27,782 bases of DNA from an uncultured Prevotellaceae bacterium (GTDB taxonomy: Bacteria; Bacteroidota; Bacteroidia; Bacteroidales; Bacteroidaceae), in NCBI GenBank assembly GCA_902775075.1, contig CACYKX010000017.1, forward strand, positions 1-27,782, written 5' to 3'. Below the pieces are notes generated by a model that was not told where the DNA came from, did not search any database, and was given only the letters and a program-made list of their open reading frames with translations. The number at the start of each line of letters is the position of its first letter. Positions within the stretch are counted from its first letter, which is position 1. The translations under genes were made by a program, and so were the position numbers. Of this stretch, positions 16,379 to 25,030 are shown one piece after another.

Positions 16379-19300
16379 TTACCTGTGTAAACGTAACCTC
16401 TCCTCGATCCATTGAAAGATGATGAAGAATGCCGGTACCAGAAAAAGTAAGGCCATGATACCGAAAAGCATCCCCCCAACCACACAAGAAGCTAAAGAGC
16501 GAGAACCATTAGCGCCAGCCCCCGTAGCCACCATGAGCGGTAACATTCCCAAGAACATCGTGAGCACAGTCATGAGAATCGGGCGAAAACGATCGCGCGC
16601 CGCCGCACAAGCCGCCGGTACAAGTCCCATGCCCTCCTTGCGATGACTCACAGCATACTCCGTGATGAGAATACCAGTCTTGGCAAGCAAACCAATCAAG
16701 AGAACGATACCCGTCTGCATATAGATGTTGTTCTGGAAACCCAGAAGTTGAGCCATCACAAAACTGCCTAGGATTCCCACAGGAACCGCCAAGATGATGG
16801 CGAAAGGCAAGATCAGACTCTCGTAGAGCGATGCCAACACAAGGTAGATGATGAGCAGACTCAAGGCAAAGACAAGAGCAAAGTTCCCCTTCGACTTACT
16901 TTCCTCGAGCGACATTCCACCATACTCATAGCCATAACCCAACGGAAGCGTCTTCTTGGCCACCCGTTCGATAGCCTCCATGGCCTGACCATTACTTTTA
17001 CCCCTCGCCGGAGTACCGGTAACGTTGATACTATTGAACATATTGAATCGCGACAAACTCTGCGGGCCCTGCGTCTGAGTGAGCCTCACATATTGAGCAA
17101 CAGGTGACATCTCACCATTCCCTAGTCTGACATAGATATTGTTGAGCGACTCTGCATTTACACGAGCATTCGGTTCAGCCTGCATCGTGACATTATACAA
17201 GCGCGAAAATCTGTTGAAGTTAGAAATATAACTACCACCATAATACCCCTGTATCGTCTGCAAGATCGCATTTGGCGAGATACCCGCACGCTCACATTTC
17301 GCCGCATCAATATCCACCCAATATTGTGGATAGTTGACACTAAAATCCGAATAAGCCATATCAATCTCCGGTTGGCGACACAGTTCCTTGACAAACCGCT
17401 CCTTCACCTGCTGGAAAGCCTCTATGCTACCCCCGTTCTTATCCTCCAGATTCAAGTCGAAGCCACTATTCGTACCGAATCCCGGTATGAGCGAAGGCGA
17501 CATCACCAAGACATTAGCCCCCGCGATATCCTTAGCAGCCTCATTGATCTTCTCCGTGATAGCCATGATACTCTCATCCTTGCCACGCTCATTCCACGGT
17601 TTGAGCGGAACAAAGAACATACCCGAGTTACTACCCGAACCCGTAAACGAATAACCATTCGTCATCGCTTGATGCGCAATGCCTGGAATATTTCGGAGAA
17701 TCCGTTCCATCTGCGCCAGCGACTTCGCATTCTCGCTGAGCGACGTACCCGGTTTGGTATTCATATTCACGTAGAGCATACCCGTATCCTCATCAGGGAC
17801 AAGAGCTACAGGAGTAATCCTCGTCATCACCACCAATAGACCGATGGCAGCAGCCACAATCCCCAAAGAGATATATCTATGCTTCATAAATCGGAAAGCA
17901 ATATGTGCATATTTAGCGCTCACCACGGAGAATACCGCGTTGAAAGCATGGCGGAAACGAGCAGCAAAATTCTGTTTCTCCACACCATTCTCATCAGTAT
18001 ACGGGCGCAACAGAAGCGCACAGAGCGCAGGCGATAACGTGAACGCATTCAGCGCCGAGATGCCGACGGCAGCAGCCATGGTGAGACCAAACTGGCGATA
18101 GAAAGCCCCCGACGTGCCCCCTATCATACTTACCGGGATGAAGACGGCCATGAAGATGACCGAAGAAGTGAAGAGTGCCATCGCCACATTCCGCATCGCA
18201 TCTGTCGATGCCAGATAAGGCGAACGATAACCCTTATCAAAGTTGGCTTGTACAGCCTCCACCACGATGATAGCATCGTCTACAACCGTTCCTATGGCCA
18301 GTACAAGGGCAAAGAGAGTGAGCAAGTTGAGCGTGAACCCAGCCATCTGCATAAAGGCAAAAGTACCAATGAGCGACACGATGATACTTACCGTCGGAAT
18401 CAACGTCGACTTGATATCCTGCAAGAACACATACACCACGAGGATCACCAATAATATCGCCTCTATCAACGTCTCCACCACCGTATTGATACTCGCGTCC
18501 AGATACTGTTTGGCATCGTTGATCTTCTGGAAATGCAAACCCTCTGGCAAATTCTTCGCGATACCATCCATCTCACGGTCAATCTCCTTGATGATTTGCG
18601 AAGCATTCGTTCCCGATGTCTGTTGTATCATCATGATGGCCGCAGGATGCCCATCCACAGAATTCGTATAGTTGTAAGCATCAGCACCTATCTCCACACG
18701 AGCCACATCACCAAGACGGAGAATCTCCCCGTCAGCCTTACTCCTGATTACGATGTTAGCAAATTGTTCCGGAGTAGAGAAACGTCCCCGATATTTCATC
18801 GTATAGACATACGTATTGTCATGGTTCTCACCAAAAGCACCCGTAGCAGCCTCTATATTCTGATTAGCCAAGGCCGTAGAAATATCCTCAGGGACCAACT
18901 TATATTGCGCCATCTTATCCGGTTTGAGCCACAGACGCATGTTATAGTTGCCACCATACATCATCACCTTACCTACACCCGTGATGCGCTTCAACCTCGG
19001 GATAATGTTGATACTCATGTAATTGTTGAGGAAATTCTCATCAAACTGCTTATTATCAGAATATAAAGATAACGTCATCAACTCACCACTCTGATCCTTT
19101 TCCGTGGTAACACCCTGGCGCGTCACCTCGGCAGGCATGAGCGCAAGAGCAGCCTGCACACGATTCTGCACGTTCACAGCCGCCATGTCCGGGTGTACCC
19201 CCTTCTTGAAATATATCGTAATACTGGCATCTCCCGCGTTAGAAGCCGAAGAAGTCATATAAGTCATGCCCTCCACACCATTGATACTCTCCTCCAAAGG

Positions 19301-19492
19301 TGTGATCACACTCTTGATAACCGTCTCAGCATTAGCTCCCGTATAAGACGTAGACACATTGACCGTAGGAGGCGCCATATCAGGGAATTGCTCGATAGGC
19401 AACTGAAACAACGAAACGAGTCCCATAAGAATGATGAGAATAGATATGACGGCCGAGAAGATCGGACGCTCTATAAAAGTCTTTAAAGTCAT
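16379..19492 (-). CDS. RND multidrug efflux permease (AcrB/MexB, HAE1 type)
   Basis: This inner-membrane proton/drug antiporter forms the trimeric pump core of a tripartite efflux system. The 1037 residues match AcrB (1049) in length. Visible marks include the N-terminal FIERPIFSAVISILIILMGL, the EQFPDMAPPTVNVSTSYTGA stretch, the TM4 proton-relay DD pair (GTVVDDAIIVVEA), the TM10 Lys (GLLAKTGILITEYA), and late transmembrane helices through LVPAFFIIFQW. The two-fold repeat of the family is clear. It starts 6 bp after the adaptor gene and was surely co-transcribed with it. No TolC-type outer membrane factor follows in the operon, so the channel must be encoded elsewhere. The LytS/LytTR pair transcribed divergently is the likely local regulator. 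Confidence 0.96.
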   Translation of the reverse strand: MTLKTFIERPIFSAVISILIILMGLVSLFQLPIEQFPDMAPPTVNVSTSYTGANAETVIKSVITPLEESINGVEGMTYMTSSASNAGDASITIYFKKGVHPDMAAVNVQNRVQAALALMPAEVTRQGVTTEKDQSGELMTLSLYSDNKQFDENFLNNYMSINIIPRLKRITGVGKVMMYGGNYNMRLWLKPDKMAQYKLVPEDISTALANQNIEAATGAFGENHDNTYVYTMKYRGRFSTPEQFANIVIRSKADGEILRLGDVARVEIGADAYNYTNSVDGHPAAIMMIQQTSGTNASQIIKEIDREMDGIAKNLPEGLHFQKINDAKQYLDASINTVVETLIEAILLVILVVYVFLQDIKSTLIPTVSIIVSLIGTFAFMQMAGFTLNLLTLFALVLAIGTVVDDAIIVVEAVQANFDKGYRSPYLASTDAMRNVAMALFTSSVIFMAVFIPVSMIGGTSGAFYRQFGLTMAAAVGISALNAFTLSPALCALLLRPYTDENGVEKQNFAARFRHAFNAVFSVVSAKYAHIAFRFMKHRYISLGIVAAAIGLLVVMTRITPVALVPDEDTGMLYVNMNTKPGTSLSENAKSLAQMERILRNIPGIAHQAMTNGYSFTGSGSNSGMFFVPLKPWNERGKDESIMAITEKINEAAKDIAGANVLVMSPSLIPGFGTNSGFDLNLEDKNGGSIEAFQQVKERFVKELCRQPEIDMAYSDFSVNYPQYWVDIDAAKCERAGISPNAILQTIQGYYGGSYISNFNRFSRLYNVTMQAEPNARVNAESLNNIYVRLGNGEMSPVAQYVRLTQTQGPQSLSRFNMFNSINVTGTPARGKSNGQAMEAIERVAKKTLPLGYGYEYGGMSLEESKSKGNFALVFALSLLIIYLVLASLYESLILPFAIILAVPVGILGSFVMAQLLGFQNNIYMQTGIVLLIGLLAKTGILITEYAVSHRKEGMGLVPAACAAARDRFRPILMTVLTMFLGMLPLMVATGAGANGSRSLASCVVGGMLFGIMALLFLVPAFFIIFQWIEERLRLHR

Positions 19493-19498
19493 AATTCC

Positions 19499-20560
19499 TT
19501 AGTTTTTAATGATCACATCACCGGCTTTCAAACCGCTCATCACGATATAGTTCTTACCATCATTTTGCGGATATACCTTAATCTCCGTTAATCGAGTTTT
19601 ACCCCTAACCACCTTTTTCACCAACAGTTTATCCTGTAGCTGACTTACGACAGTCTGGGGAATCACCACAGCGTTTCTGAAGGTGGTAGGCATGAGCACA
19701 TTTCCCGTAGCCCCACTCAGCAACAGACGCTTACTATTGTCGAAATACGCCCGTACGCTCACGCTACCCGTGGTTGGATCCAGTAGACCACAGATCGTCT
19801 TCACTTTTCCCTTGACATCGTAGAGCGACCCATCATTCATCTGCCACGTGACAGGGGGCATCTCCCGGAGCGCCCTTTCCTTACTACCATATTTGCGGAG
19901 CAAAGAAGACAACTGATCCTGGTTGAGAGAAAAATAGGCCACCATCACAGCATTATCAGAAATATAAGTGAGAGGCTTCGTCATGGTAGGCGACACCAAC
20001 GAACCCACCTTATGAGGGATAGAACCGACAACACCCACCGACGGACTCCTCACCACCGTGTACGACAAACTATTGCGGGCGTTCACCACTTCGGCATGAG
20101 CCTGTTCCCATTGCGCCTTGGCCTGTGCCACCTGATTGCGCGTCTGAGCTATCGTGAAAGCCGACTCAATCTTCTTCTGATACAACTTCATCTTACCCGC
20201 GAGCGTGAGACGAGCGTTGGCGAGAGCCACCAGTGCCGCGTGCTCATTGGCGATGGCCGTATTGAGTGCAGCACGTTGAGCCACCTGATTTAGAACAAAA
20301 AGAGGTTGGCCGGTCTTCACAGACTGACCTTCCTCTACCAAGAGACTTATGATTTTGCTCTCTATTTGTGGAAAAACTGCAATATCTTGTCTTCCTCGCA
20401 TGGTTGCAGAATACGCAGTTGTGAGGGTAACGTCTCGCGTCGTTACCGTCATCCTCTCTTTTTTGTTTTCTGTTTCGCTCTGCGTCTCTTGATTATTGTT
20501 ACATCCTACAAACAATAGTATACATGCGGTATTTAATATAAAAACTATGCTCTTTCTCAT
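19499..20560 (-). CDS. RND efflux periplasmic adaptor (membrane fusion) lipoprotein
   Basis: The protein bridges the RND permease and an outer-membrane channel. I place the start at ATG 20560, giving 353 residues with a lipoprotein signal MRKSIVFILNTACILLFVGC (Cys20). The longer frame to 20620 would run across the promoter. A biotinyl-lipoyl-like half motif (AVFPQIESKIISLLVEEGQS), a coiled-coil hairpin (about 95-165, ALVALANARLTLAGKMKLYQ and QVAQAKAQWEQAHAEV), the second lipoyl half (SYTVVRSPSVGVVGSIPHKV) and a barrel domain follow in the family order. On the minus strand a -7 box TAATTTTG lies at 20594-20587, 26 bp before the ATG. First gene of the pump operon. Confidence 0.95.
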   Translation of the reverse strand: MRKSIVFILNTACILLFVGCNNNQETQSETENKKERMTVTTRDVTLTTAYSATMRGRQDIAVFPQIESKIISLLVEEGQSVKTGQPLFVLNQVAQRAALNTAIANEHAALVALANARLTLAGKMKLYQKKIESAFTIAQTRNQVAQAKAQWEQAHAEVVNARNSLSYTVVRSPSVGVVGSIPHKVGSLVSPTMTKPLTYISDNAVMVAYFSLNQDQLSSLLRKYGSKERALREMPPVTWQMNDGSLYDVKGKVKTICGLLDPTTGSVSVRAYFDNSKRLLLSGATGNVLMPTTFRNAVVIPQTVVSQLQDKLLVKKVVRGKTRLTEIKVYPQNDGKNYIVMSGLKAGDVIIKN

Positions 20561-20586
20561 TTTTATCCTTTTTGATTTTCCGTCTG

Positions 20587-20594
20587 CAAAATTA
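20587..20594 (-). promoter_or_regulatory. -7 box of the RND operon promoter
   Basis: TAATTTTG on the minus strand fits TAnnTTTG and gives a 20-nt or so leader to ATG 20560. No TTG occurs 19-21 bp upstream. The weak -33 and the LytTR-type repeat that starts about 35 bp upstream of the -7 box together suggest activator dependence. Confidence 0.6.
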
Positions 20595-20628
20595 CGATAT
20601 ATAGTATTGTCGACACACATAAAGATGA

Positions 20629-20675
20629 CTGAACCGTAGAAAATGACGGTTGAAGTGTATTTTTCTACGGTTCAG
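20629..20675. promoter_or_regulatory. Candidate LytTR operator in the divergent region
   Basis: Two 9-mers, ACGGTTGAA at 20646-20654 and ACGGTTCAG at 20667-20675, are direct repeats with 12 bp between them (21 bp start to start). This is the spacing and the ACnGTTnAG-type sequence known for LytTR-family DNA-binding domains. In addition CTGAACCGTAGAAAA (20629-20643) and TTTTCTACGGTTCAG (20661-20675) form a perfect 15-bp inverted repeat with a 17-bp spacer. The cluster lies between the pump promoter and the kinase/regulator promoter, and could serve both. Confidence 0.7.
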
Positions 20676-20709
20676 TAATATGCGGAAGGGTAGGGAAACG
20701 GGAAATAAT

Positions 20710-20783
20710 TACCTTTGCAAGAGAATAACGACAATAAAAATGGATAAAATACTTGTATCACATTTCGATTTATATTATCTTTG
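20710..20783 (+). promoter_or_regulatory. Two -7 boxes upstream of the LytS-type kinase
   Basis: The better promoter is TTG at 20753-20755, 20 bp, then TATCTTTG at 20776-20783; its -7 box ends 4 bp before the ATG at 20788, so the mRNA would be leaderless. A second -7 box, TACCTTTG at 20710-20717, lacks a -33 but would give a short leader to the in-frame ATG at 20740. Confidence 0.6.
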
Positions 20784-20787
20784 TGAC

Positions 20788-21813
20788 ATGGAAATCAAGA
20801 AACTACTGCCCGGTTGGCGCGACATATTGTTGCTTCTAGAACTATGGTTAGTCGCCATACTCTTGAGTTGTGGCTATTTTAGTATCATCGCCCAAGAACC
20901 TATGTTTGGCGACCATTATAAGGTTATGGACTTTGTGCGCGATTGCTCCTCGATGATCGCCTTCATCGGCATCTCGTTAGTCCTCAACCGACTGTTCATC
21001 TATCTCTTCCAACCTCTGAAACATTATGTGGGCAAGATGTTTCTATATTCGTTGTTGCTATTGGCCGTGAATACGTTGGTGGCCTCCCTCTATGCTTCCA
21101 TCGACGAAATCTCCCACGATGAATATGTCGCGTCGGTCTACGTGTTCTGTCTGATCGCAACCTTCATCTCAAGCGTCCATGCCAATATCGTGTTCCAGCG
21201 AGCCTATCGCGAACAGATGGAGAGTAGACACAAACTGGAGATGGAAAATGCTCGACAGAAGGAAGTCAACTTGCAGACCTCGCTTATGGCACTCAAGAGT
21301 CAAGTGGCCCCACATTTCCTCTTCAACAACTTTAGTATTCTCTCCGACCTAATCGACGAAAGTCCGAGCGATGCCCATGCCTTCCTGGATAGTCAGTCGC
21401 GTGTCTATCGCTACAAACTGGTAAACATGAATACGCATCTTGTCTCCCTCCACGAAGAATTGCAAATGCTCCGCTCGTATGTAGAACTCATCAAGACCCG
21501 ATTCGGCAAAGCTATACAGGTAAACTTCCCCGAGGAACGGTCGGGAATGGTTCCACCGCTCGCGCTCCAGTTGTTGGTGGAAAATGCCCTCAAGCATAAT
21601 GCCCATTCGCTCAAGAATCCCTTGGTGATAGATATTCGCCTCTGTGAAGATTATCTGTTGGTTAGCAACAAGATACACCCCCTTTCCTCTTGCATCGAAT
21701 CAACGGGATTAGGTCTATCCAACCTTCGCGGACGCTATCAACTATTATCGAAAGAAACCATCGAAGTTGTCGACGACGCCCAGATGTTTACCGTAAAGAT
21801 ACCCATATTATGA
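20788..21813 (+). CDS. LytS/YehU-type sensor histidine kinase
   Basis: The 341-residue membrane kinase starts MEIKKLLPGWRDILLLLELW and has about four transmembrane helices in the first 130 residues, so sensing is within or at the membrane. The His_kinase (PF06580) phospho-acceptor is His176 in SQVAPHFLFNNFSILSDLI. The ATPase part has LQLLVENALKHNAH (N box) and STGLGLSNLRGRYQLL (G box). The reading frame is open further upstream; I prefer ATG 20788 because the helices follow at once and a full promoter lies just before it, but ATG 20740 (adding 16 residues) is possible. Its stop overlaps the response regulator start (ATGA), so the pair is translated together. The partner and the pump operon next door suggest control of efflux. 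Confidence 0.92.
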   Translation: MEIKKLLPGWRDILLLLELWLVAILLSCGYFSIIAQEPMFGDHYKVMDFVRDCSSMIAFIGISLVLNRLFIYLFQPLKHYVGKMFLYSLLLLAVNTLVASLYASIDEISHDEYVASVYVFCLIATFISSVHANIVFQRAYREQMESRHKLEMENARQKEVNLQTSLMALKSQVAPHFLFNNFSILSDLIDESPSDAHAFLDSQSRVYRYKLVNMNTHLVSLHEELQMLRSYVELIKTRFGKAIQVNFPEERSGMVPPLALQLLVENALKHNAHSLKNPLVIDIRLCEDYLLVSNKIHPLSSCIESTGLGLSNLRGRYQLLSKETIEVVDDAQMFTVKIPIL

Positions 21814-22568
21814 AAATATTGATCATAGAAGACGAATATAGAAACTACAACCGATTACAGAAACTCCTGTTGGAATACGACCGCACCCTCGAAATCGATG
21901 GTCCGTTGGAATCAGTAGCCGAAGTACGCCAATGGTTGCACACCCATCAAGGCAGTCAAGCCCCCGACATCATCTTCTCGGATGTCCGTCTGAGCGACGG
22001 CATCGCCTTTGACGCATTAGGAGATATGAGTTCATCCACATCCCTTGTGTTCACCACCGCCTACGATGAATACGCCCTACAAGCCTTTCGCTACAACGGG
22101 TTAGCCTATCTGATGAAACCCGTCGACCCAGACGAGTTGAAGACAGTCATGAACCGAATACAAGAGATGCGTATGCCCGACAAAAGCCTTCAGATGCTCA
22201 TGCAACAGATGAAAGTCCATCAGATGAAATATCGTGAACGCTTCCTCGTCGCCTACAAAGACGGTTTCTTGGTCGTCAACGTATGCGACATCAGTCATAT
22301 CTGTACCGAGAATAAAGACACACGCATCTATCTCAAAGACGGTAAAAGATATAGCATCTCGCAGACCCTCGAAGAACTCGAACACGAGTTGTGCCCCGAC
22401 GACTTCTTCCGCGTCAGTAGACAGTATATCCTACATATTGATGCGATAGGCGGACTGAAGACCCACTTTGTAGGAAAATATCGCATCCTCTTGACCTATT
22501 ATCCCGAAATCGACGTGATGTGCAGTCGCGAGCGAGCCCCTCAACTCAAAGAATGGCTGGGGAAGTAA
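21810..22568 (+). CDS. LytTR-family response regulator
   Basis: The 252-residue cytoplasmic regulator starts MKILIIEDEYRNYNRLQKLL at an ATG overlapping the kinase stop. The receiver domain holds the acidic pair E7-D8, phospho-acceptor Asp58 (FSDVRLSDG), a Thr in FTTAYDEYALQAF and Lys in MKPVDPDEL. After a linker (about 118-150) the LytTR DNA-binding domain starts near ERFLVAYKDGFLVVNVCDIS and includes DDFFRVSRQYILHIDAI. Such proteins bind pairs of 9-bp direct repeats; exactly such a pair is found at 20646-20675 before this operon and the pump operon. A longer frame to 21690 overlaps the kinase and lacks meaning. Confidence 0.94.
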   Translation: MKILIIEDEYRNYNRLQKLLLEYDRTLEIDGPLESVAEVRQWLHTHQGSQAPDIIFSDVRLSDGIAFDALGDMSSSTSLVFTTAYDEYALQAFRYNGLAYLMKPVDPDELKTVMNRIQEMRMPDKSLQMLMQQMKVHQMKYRERFLVAYKDGFLVVNVCDISHICTENKDTRIYLKDGKRYSISQTLEELEHELCPDDFFRVSRQYILHIDAIGGLKTHFVGKYRILLTYYPEIDVMCSRERAPQLKEWLGK

Positions 22569-22623
22569 GGTATAAGAATTCCTAAAAAACGTACACGGGA
22601 CGGCGGGAATCACATATTTTTAT

Positions 22624-22631
22624 TATCTTTG
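22624..22631 (+). promoter_or_regulatory. -7 box directly before mazG
   Basis: TATCTTTG ends 4 bp before the mazG ATG at 22636, the same spacing as in the LytS-type kinase gene. No -33 TTG is visible. The position implies a leaderless or nearly leaderless mRNA. Confidence 0.55.
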
Positions 22632-22635
22632 CAGC

Positions 22636-23532
22636 ATGAAAAAACATTCAAAAGAGGAGAAACTGAAGGCTTTCGGTCGATTACTTGATGTTCAGGAGCG
22701 ACTGAGGAAAGAATGCCCTTGGGATAAGAAGCAAACCTTTGAGAGTTTGCGACCGAACACAATAGAGGAGACCTTTGAACTTTGCGACGCTTTGATGAAG
22801 AACGATATGAAGAATATCTGCAAAGAGTTGGGCGATGTGTCGGAACATGTGCTGTTCTATAGTATGCTCGGCGAGGAACAAGACGGATTTGATATCGCCG
22901 ACGTGTGCAATTCCCAAGCCGACAAACTGATGTTTCGTCATGATTTCATCAATTGGAACGAAGAGGGTGACTGGTATGTCACGAATCCGGAACTCAAGAT
23001 CAACGCACGTGGACAAGTGGTTTATCGTGATGAAGACGAGGTGGATGCGTCTAATCCCGAAACGGCCGCTCAGGTGGAGTCTACTTGGGAACAAAGGAAA
23101 CAGAAAGAGCGTGACGGCAATAAGACCGTTCTCTCCGGAGTTCCAGACTCGCTCCCTTCGCTCATTAAGGCTTATCGCATTCAAGATAAAGCTCGTAACG
23201 TGGGGTTTGACTGGAAAGATAAGGCAGACGTATGGGATAAGGTACGCGAGGAGATGGGCGAACTTGAAACAGAACTTCGCAAAGGGGATAAGGAACGCTC
23301 CACACGAGAGTTGGGCGATTTTCTGTTTAGTGTCATCAACGCAGCCCGCTTGTATCATCTGAATCCCGACAACGCCCTCGAGAGTACCAATCAGAAGTTT
23401 ACTCGTCGTTTCAACCACGTAGAGAAACGATTGAAAGAGATGGGTAAAGACTTTAGCGAGAGTAGTCTTGAAGAGATGGATGCCCTTTGGGATGAAGCCA
23501 AACGACAAGAGAAAGATAAACAGAAAAAATAA
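22636..23532 (+). CDS. mazG: Nucleoside triphosphate pyrophosphohydrolase MazG
   Basis: The enzyme hydrolyses NTPs and dNTPs to NMP plus pyrophosphate, cleaning the nucleotide pool. The 298 residues contain two MazG helical domains. The first has RLRKECPWDKKQTFESLRPN, EETFELCDAL and ELGDVSEHVLFYSML; the second has EEMGELETELRKGD and ELGDFLFSVINAARLYHL. Both carry the EExxE and ExxD metal-binding pattern. The linker (DEDEVDASNPETAAQVESTW) is longer than in E. coli MazG (263 residues), as is common in Bacteroidales. It starts a compact operon: a lipoprotein gene follows after 5 bp, then rnz and a cobalamin adenosyltransferase. Confidence 0.95.
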   Translation: MKKHSKEEKLKAFGRLLDVQERLRKECPWDKKQTFESLRPNTIEETFELCDALMKNDMKNICKELGDVSEHVLFYSMLGEEQDGFDIADVCNSQADKLMFRHDFINWNEEGDWYVTNPELKINARGQVVYRDEDEVDASNPETAAQVESTWEQRKQKERDGNKTVLSGVPDSLPSLIKAYRIQDKARNVGFDWKDKADVWDKVREEMGELETELRKGDKERSTRELGDFLFSVINAARLYHLNPDNALESTNQKFTRRFNHVEKRLKEMGKDFSESSLEEMDALWDEAKRQEKDKQKK

Positions 23533-23537
23533 AGACA

Positions 23538-24104
23538 ATGAAGAAGATACTATATGCATTCGTAGCGCTCGTGGTCATCGCCATGGCGAGTTGTAATGGA
23601 AAAGGAACCAAACGGGCCGTACTTTCGGCTACCGAGGATAGTACAAATGTAGAGGTCGACGAGAACGATTCTACCGTCTATGGCGTTGCGGGAGATGGCT
23701 CGGCAATGCATTCTCTCGAACTCATCACAGACGATGGCGATACGATTACCTATTTGATGAATTTGGATAGCGACACCGATCCAGTCGTTGGCGGTATCAT
23801 GACAGGCGACCGTATGGCCGTTATCGGATATAAGGATGGTGACGGCGAGATGATAGCCAATAAAGTTATCAATATCACGACCTTACTCGGTAAATGGACA
23901 AGTATCGACAAGAATTTTCAAATCGAGGAGGGTGGCAAGATCGAAAGCTATGTCAAGGCAGAACAGAATCCATGGACTAGTTGGCGAATATCCAATGGTC
24001 GTCTAGTCATCAACCGCGATACCTTCGATATCAACAACCTATCGGCAGACAGTTTGAGTCTGGAAAACAAGAACGGAATTTTCGATTATAAGCGTCAAAA
24101 GTAG
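23538..24104 (+). CDS. Small lipoprotein, lipocalin-like
   Basis: The 188-residue protein has a lipoprotein signal (MKKILYAFVALVVIAMASC, Cys19), then an acidic linker rich in Asp, Glu, Ser and Thr. The C-terminal half (LLGKWTSIDKNFQIEEGGKI, then WTSWRISNGRLVINRDTFDI) has the GxW start and strand pattern of small lipocalin-like domains in Bacteroidota. It could bind a small hydrophobic ligand at the envelope; the true role is unknown. It lies 5 bp after mazG, and its TAG stop shares one base with the GTG start of rnz, so it is part of that operon although functionally unrelated. Confidence 0.8.
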   Translation: MKKILYAFVALVVIAMASCNGKGTKRAVLSATEDSTNVEVDENDSTVYGVAGDGSAMHSLELITDDGDTITYLMNLDSDTDPVVGGIMTGDRMAVIGYKDGDGEMIANKVINITTLLGKWTSIDKNFQIEEGGKIESYVKAEQNPWTSWRISNGRLVINRDTFDINNLSADSLSLENKNGIFDYKRQK

Positions 24105-25018
24105 TGGAACCTTTTAGAGTTCATATCCTGGGATGCGGTTCTGCCCTTCCCACACTTAAGCATAATGCCTCGTCGCAGGTGGTGGAAATCAGAGAGAAAC
24201 TCTTCATGATCGACTGCGGAGAAGGTACTCAGATGCAGCTTCGTAAGTCTAGAATTAGGTTTACCAAGATCAGTTGTGTATTCATCTCCCATCTCCATGG
24301 CGACCATTGTTTCGGTCTTATCGGCATGATCTCCACGTTTGGGATGCTTGGTCGTACGGCAACGCTCCGGGTTTATGGCCCTAAAGAACTGGGCTCGGTG
24401 CTCGATTCTCAGATCAAGACATTCTGTCAGGGGCTCGAATTCCAAGTAGAATTCCATGCCGTAGACACTACGAAAAAAGCGGTCATCTACGAAGATCGTT
24501 CTCTTACTGTAGAGAGTATACCTCTCCGACATCGTATGCCAACCTGTGGATTCCTATTCCGTGAAAAGCCGACCCTTCCGCATATCAAACGAGATATGAT
24601 AGATTTCTATCATGTACCGGTTTCCCAAATCAACAATATCAAGTTGGGTGCTTCTTGGACTACTCCAGACGGCGATGTTGTCGACAACAGTAGGTTTGTG
24701 GAACCAGCCGATCCGCCACGTTCTTATGCCTACTGTAGCGATACGAAGTATATTCCTGAACTTCATAACCTTATCGATGGCGTAGATACTTTATATCACG
24801 AATCTACCTATGCCAGTGATAATGCCGATCGTGCCCGCAAATATCATCATTCCACAGCACAAGATGCCGCCTCCGTGGCACGAGATGCACATGTGGGCAA
24901 ACTCCTCTTGGGACATTATAGCGCCCGCTATAACGACGAATCGGTTATCCTACGTGAGGCCCAAGAAATCTTCCCAAATAGTTTCCTCACCAACGAGGGA
25001 ATGGTCTTTGACGTATAA
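24104..25018 (+). CDS. rnz: Ribonuclease Z (tRNA 3' endonuclease)
   Basis: The zinc-dependent metallo-beta-lactamase-fold nuclease removes 3' trailers from tRNA precursors. The 304 residues show the short-form layout: LGCGSALPTLKHNASSQVV, FMIDCGEGTQMQLRK, the zinc motif SHLHGDH (His63, His65, Asp67, His68), then AYCSDTKY and GHYSARY with the later metal ligands. The region HIKRDMIDFYHVPV followed by GASWTTPDGDVV belongs to the substrate-binding arm typical of the family. The start is a GTG that overlaps the preceding stop by one base, indicating translational coupling. Confidence 0.95.
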   Translation: MEPFRVHILGCGSALPTLKHNASSQVVEIREKLFMIDCGEGTQMQLRKSRIRFTKISCVFISHLHGDHCFGLIGMISTFGMLGRTATLRVYGPKELGSVLDSQIKTFCQGLEFQVEFHAVDTTKKAVIYEDRSLTVESIPLRHRMPTCGFLFREKPTLPHIKRDMIDFYHVPVSQINNIKLGASWTTPDGDVVDNSRFVEPADPPRSYAYCSDTKYIPELHNLIDGVDTLYHESTYASDNADRARKYHHSTAQDAASVARDAHVGKLLLGHYSARYNDESVILREAQEIFPNSFLTNEGMVFDV

Positions 25019-25030
25019 AGGTATATCGGT

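Noticed and set aside
17324..17839. 171-codon plus-strand open frame inside the RND gene
   Set aside because: Rich in Arg, His and Ile with no recognisable motif; a shadow of the antisense permease gene, which is intact.
21690..21809. Longer N-terminus of the LytTR regulator
   Set aside because: The extension overlaps the kinase coding region, and the receiver domain starts right at the ATG 21810 that overlaps the kinase stop.
22681..23559. 292-codon minus-strand open frame
   Set aside because: It is fully antisense to mazG, whose two MazG domains are clear, and its translation is a low-complexity Phe/Leu-rich string without domain character.
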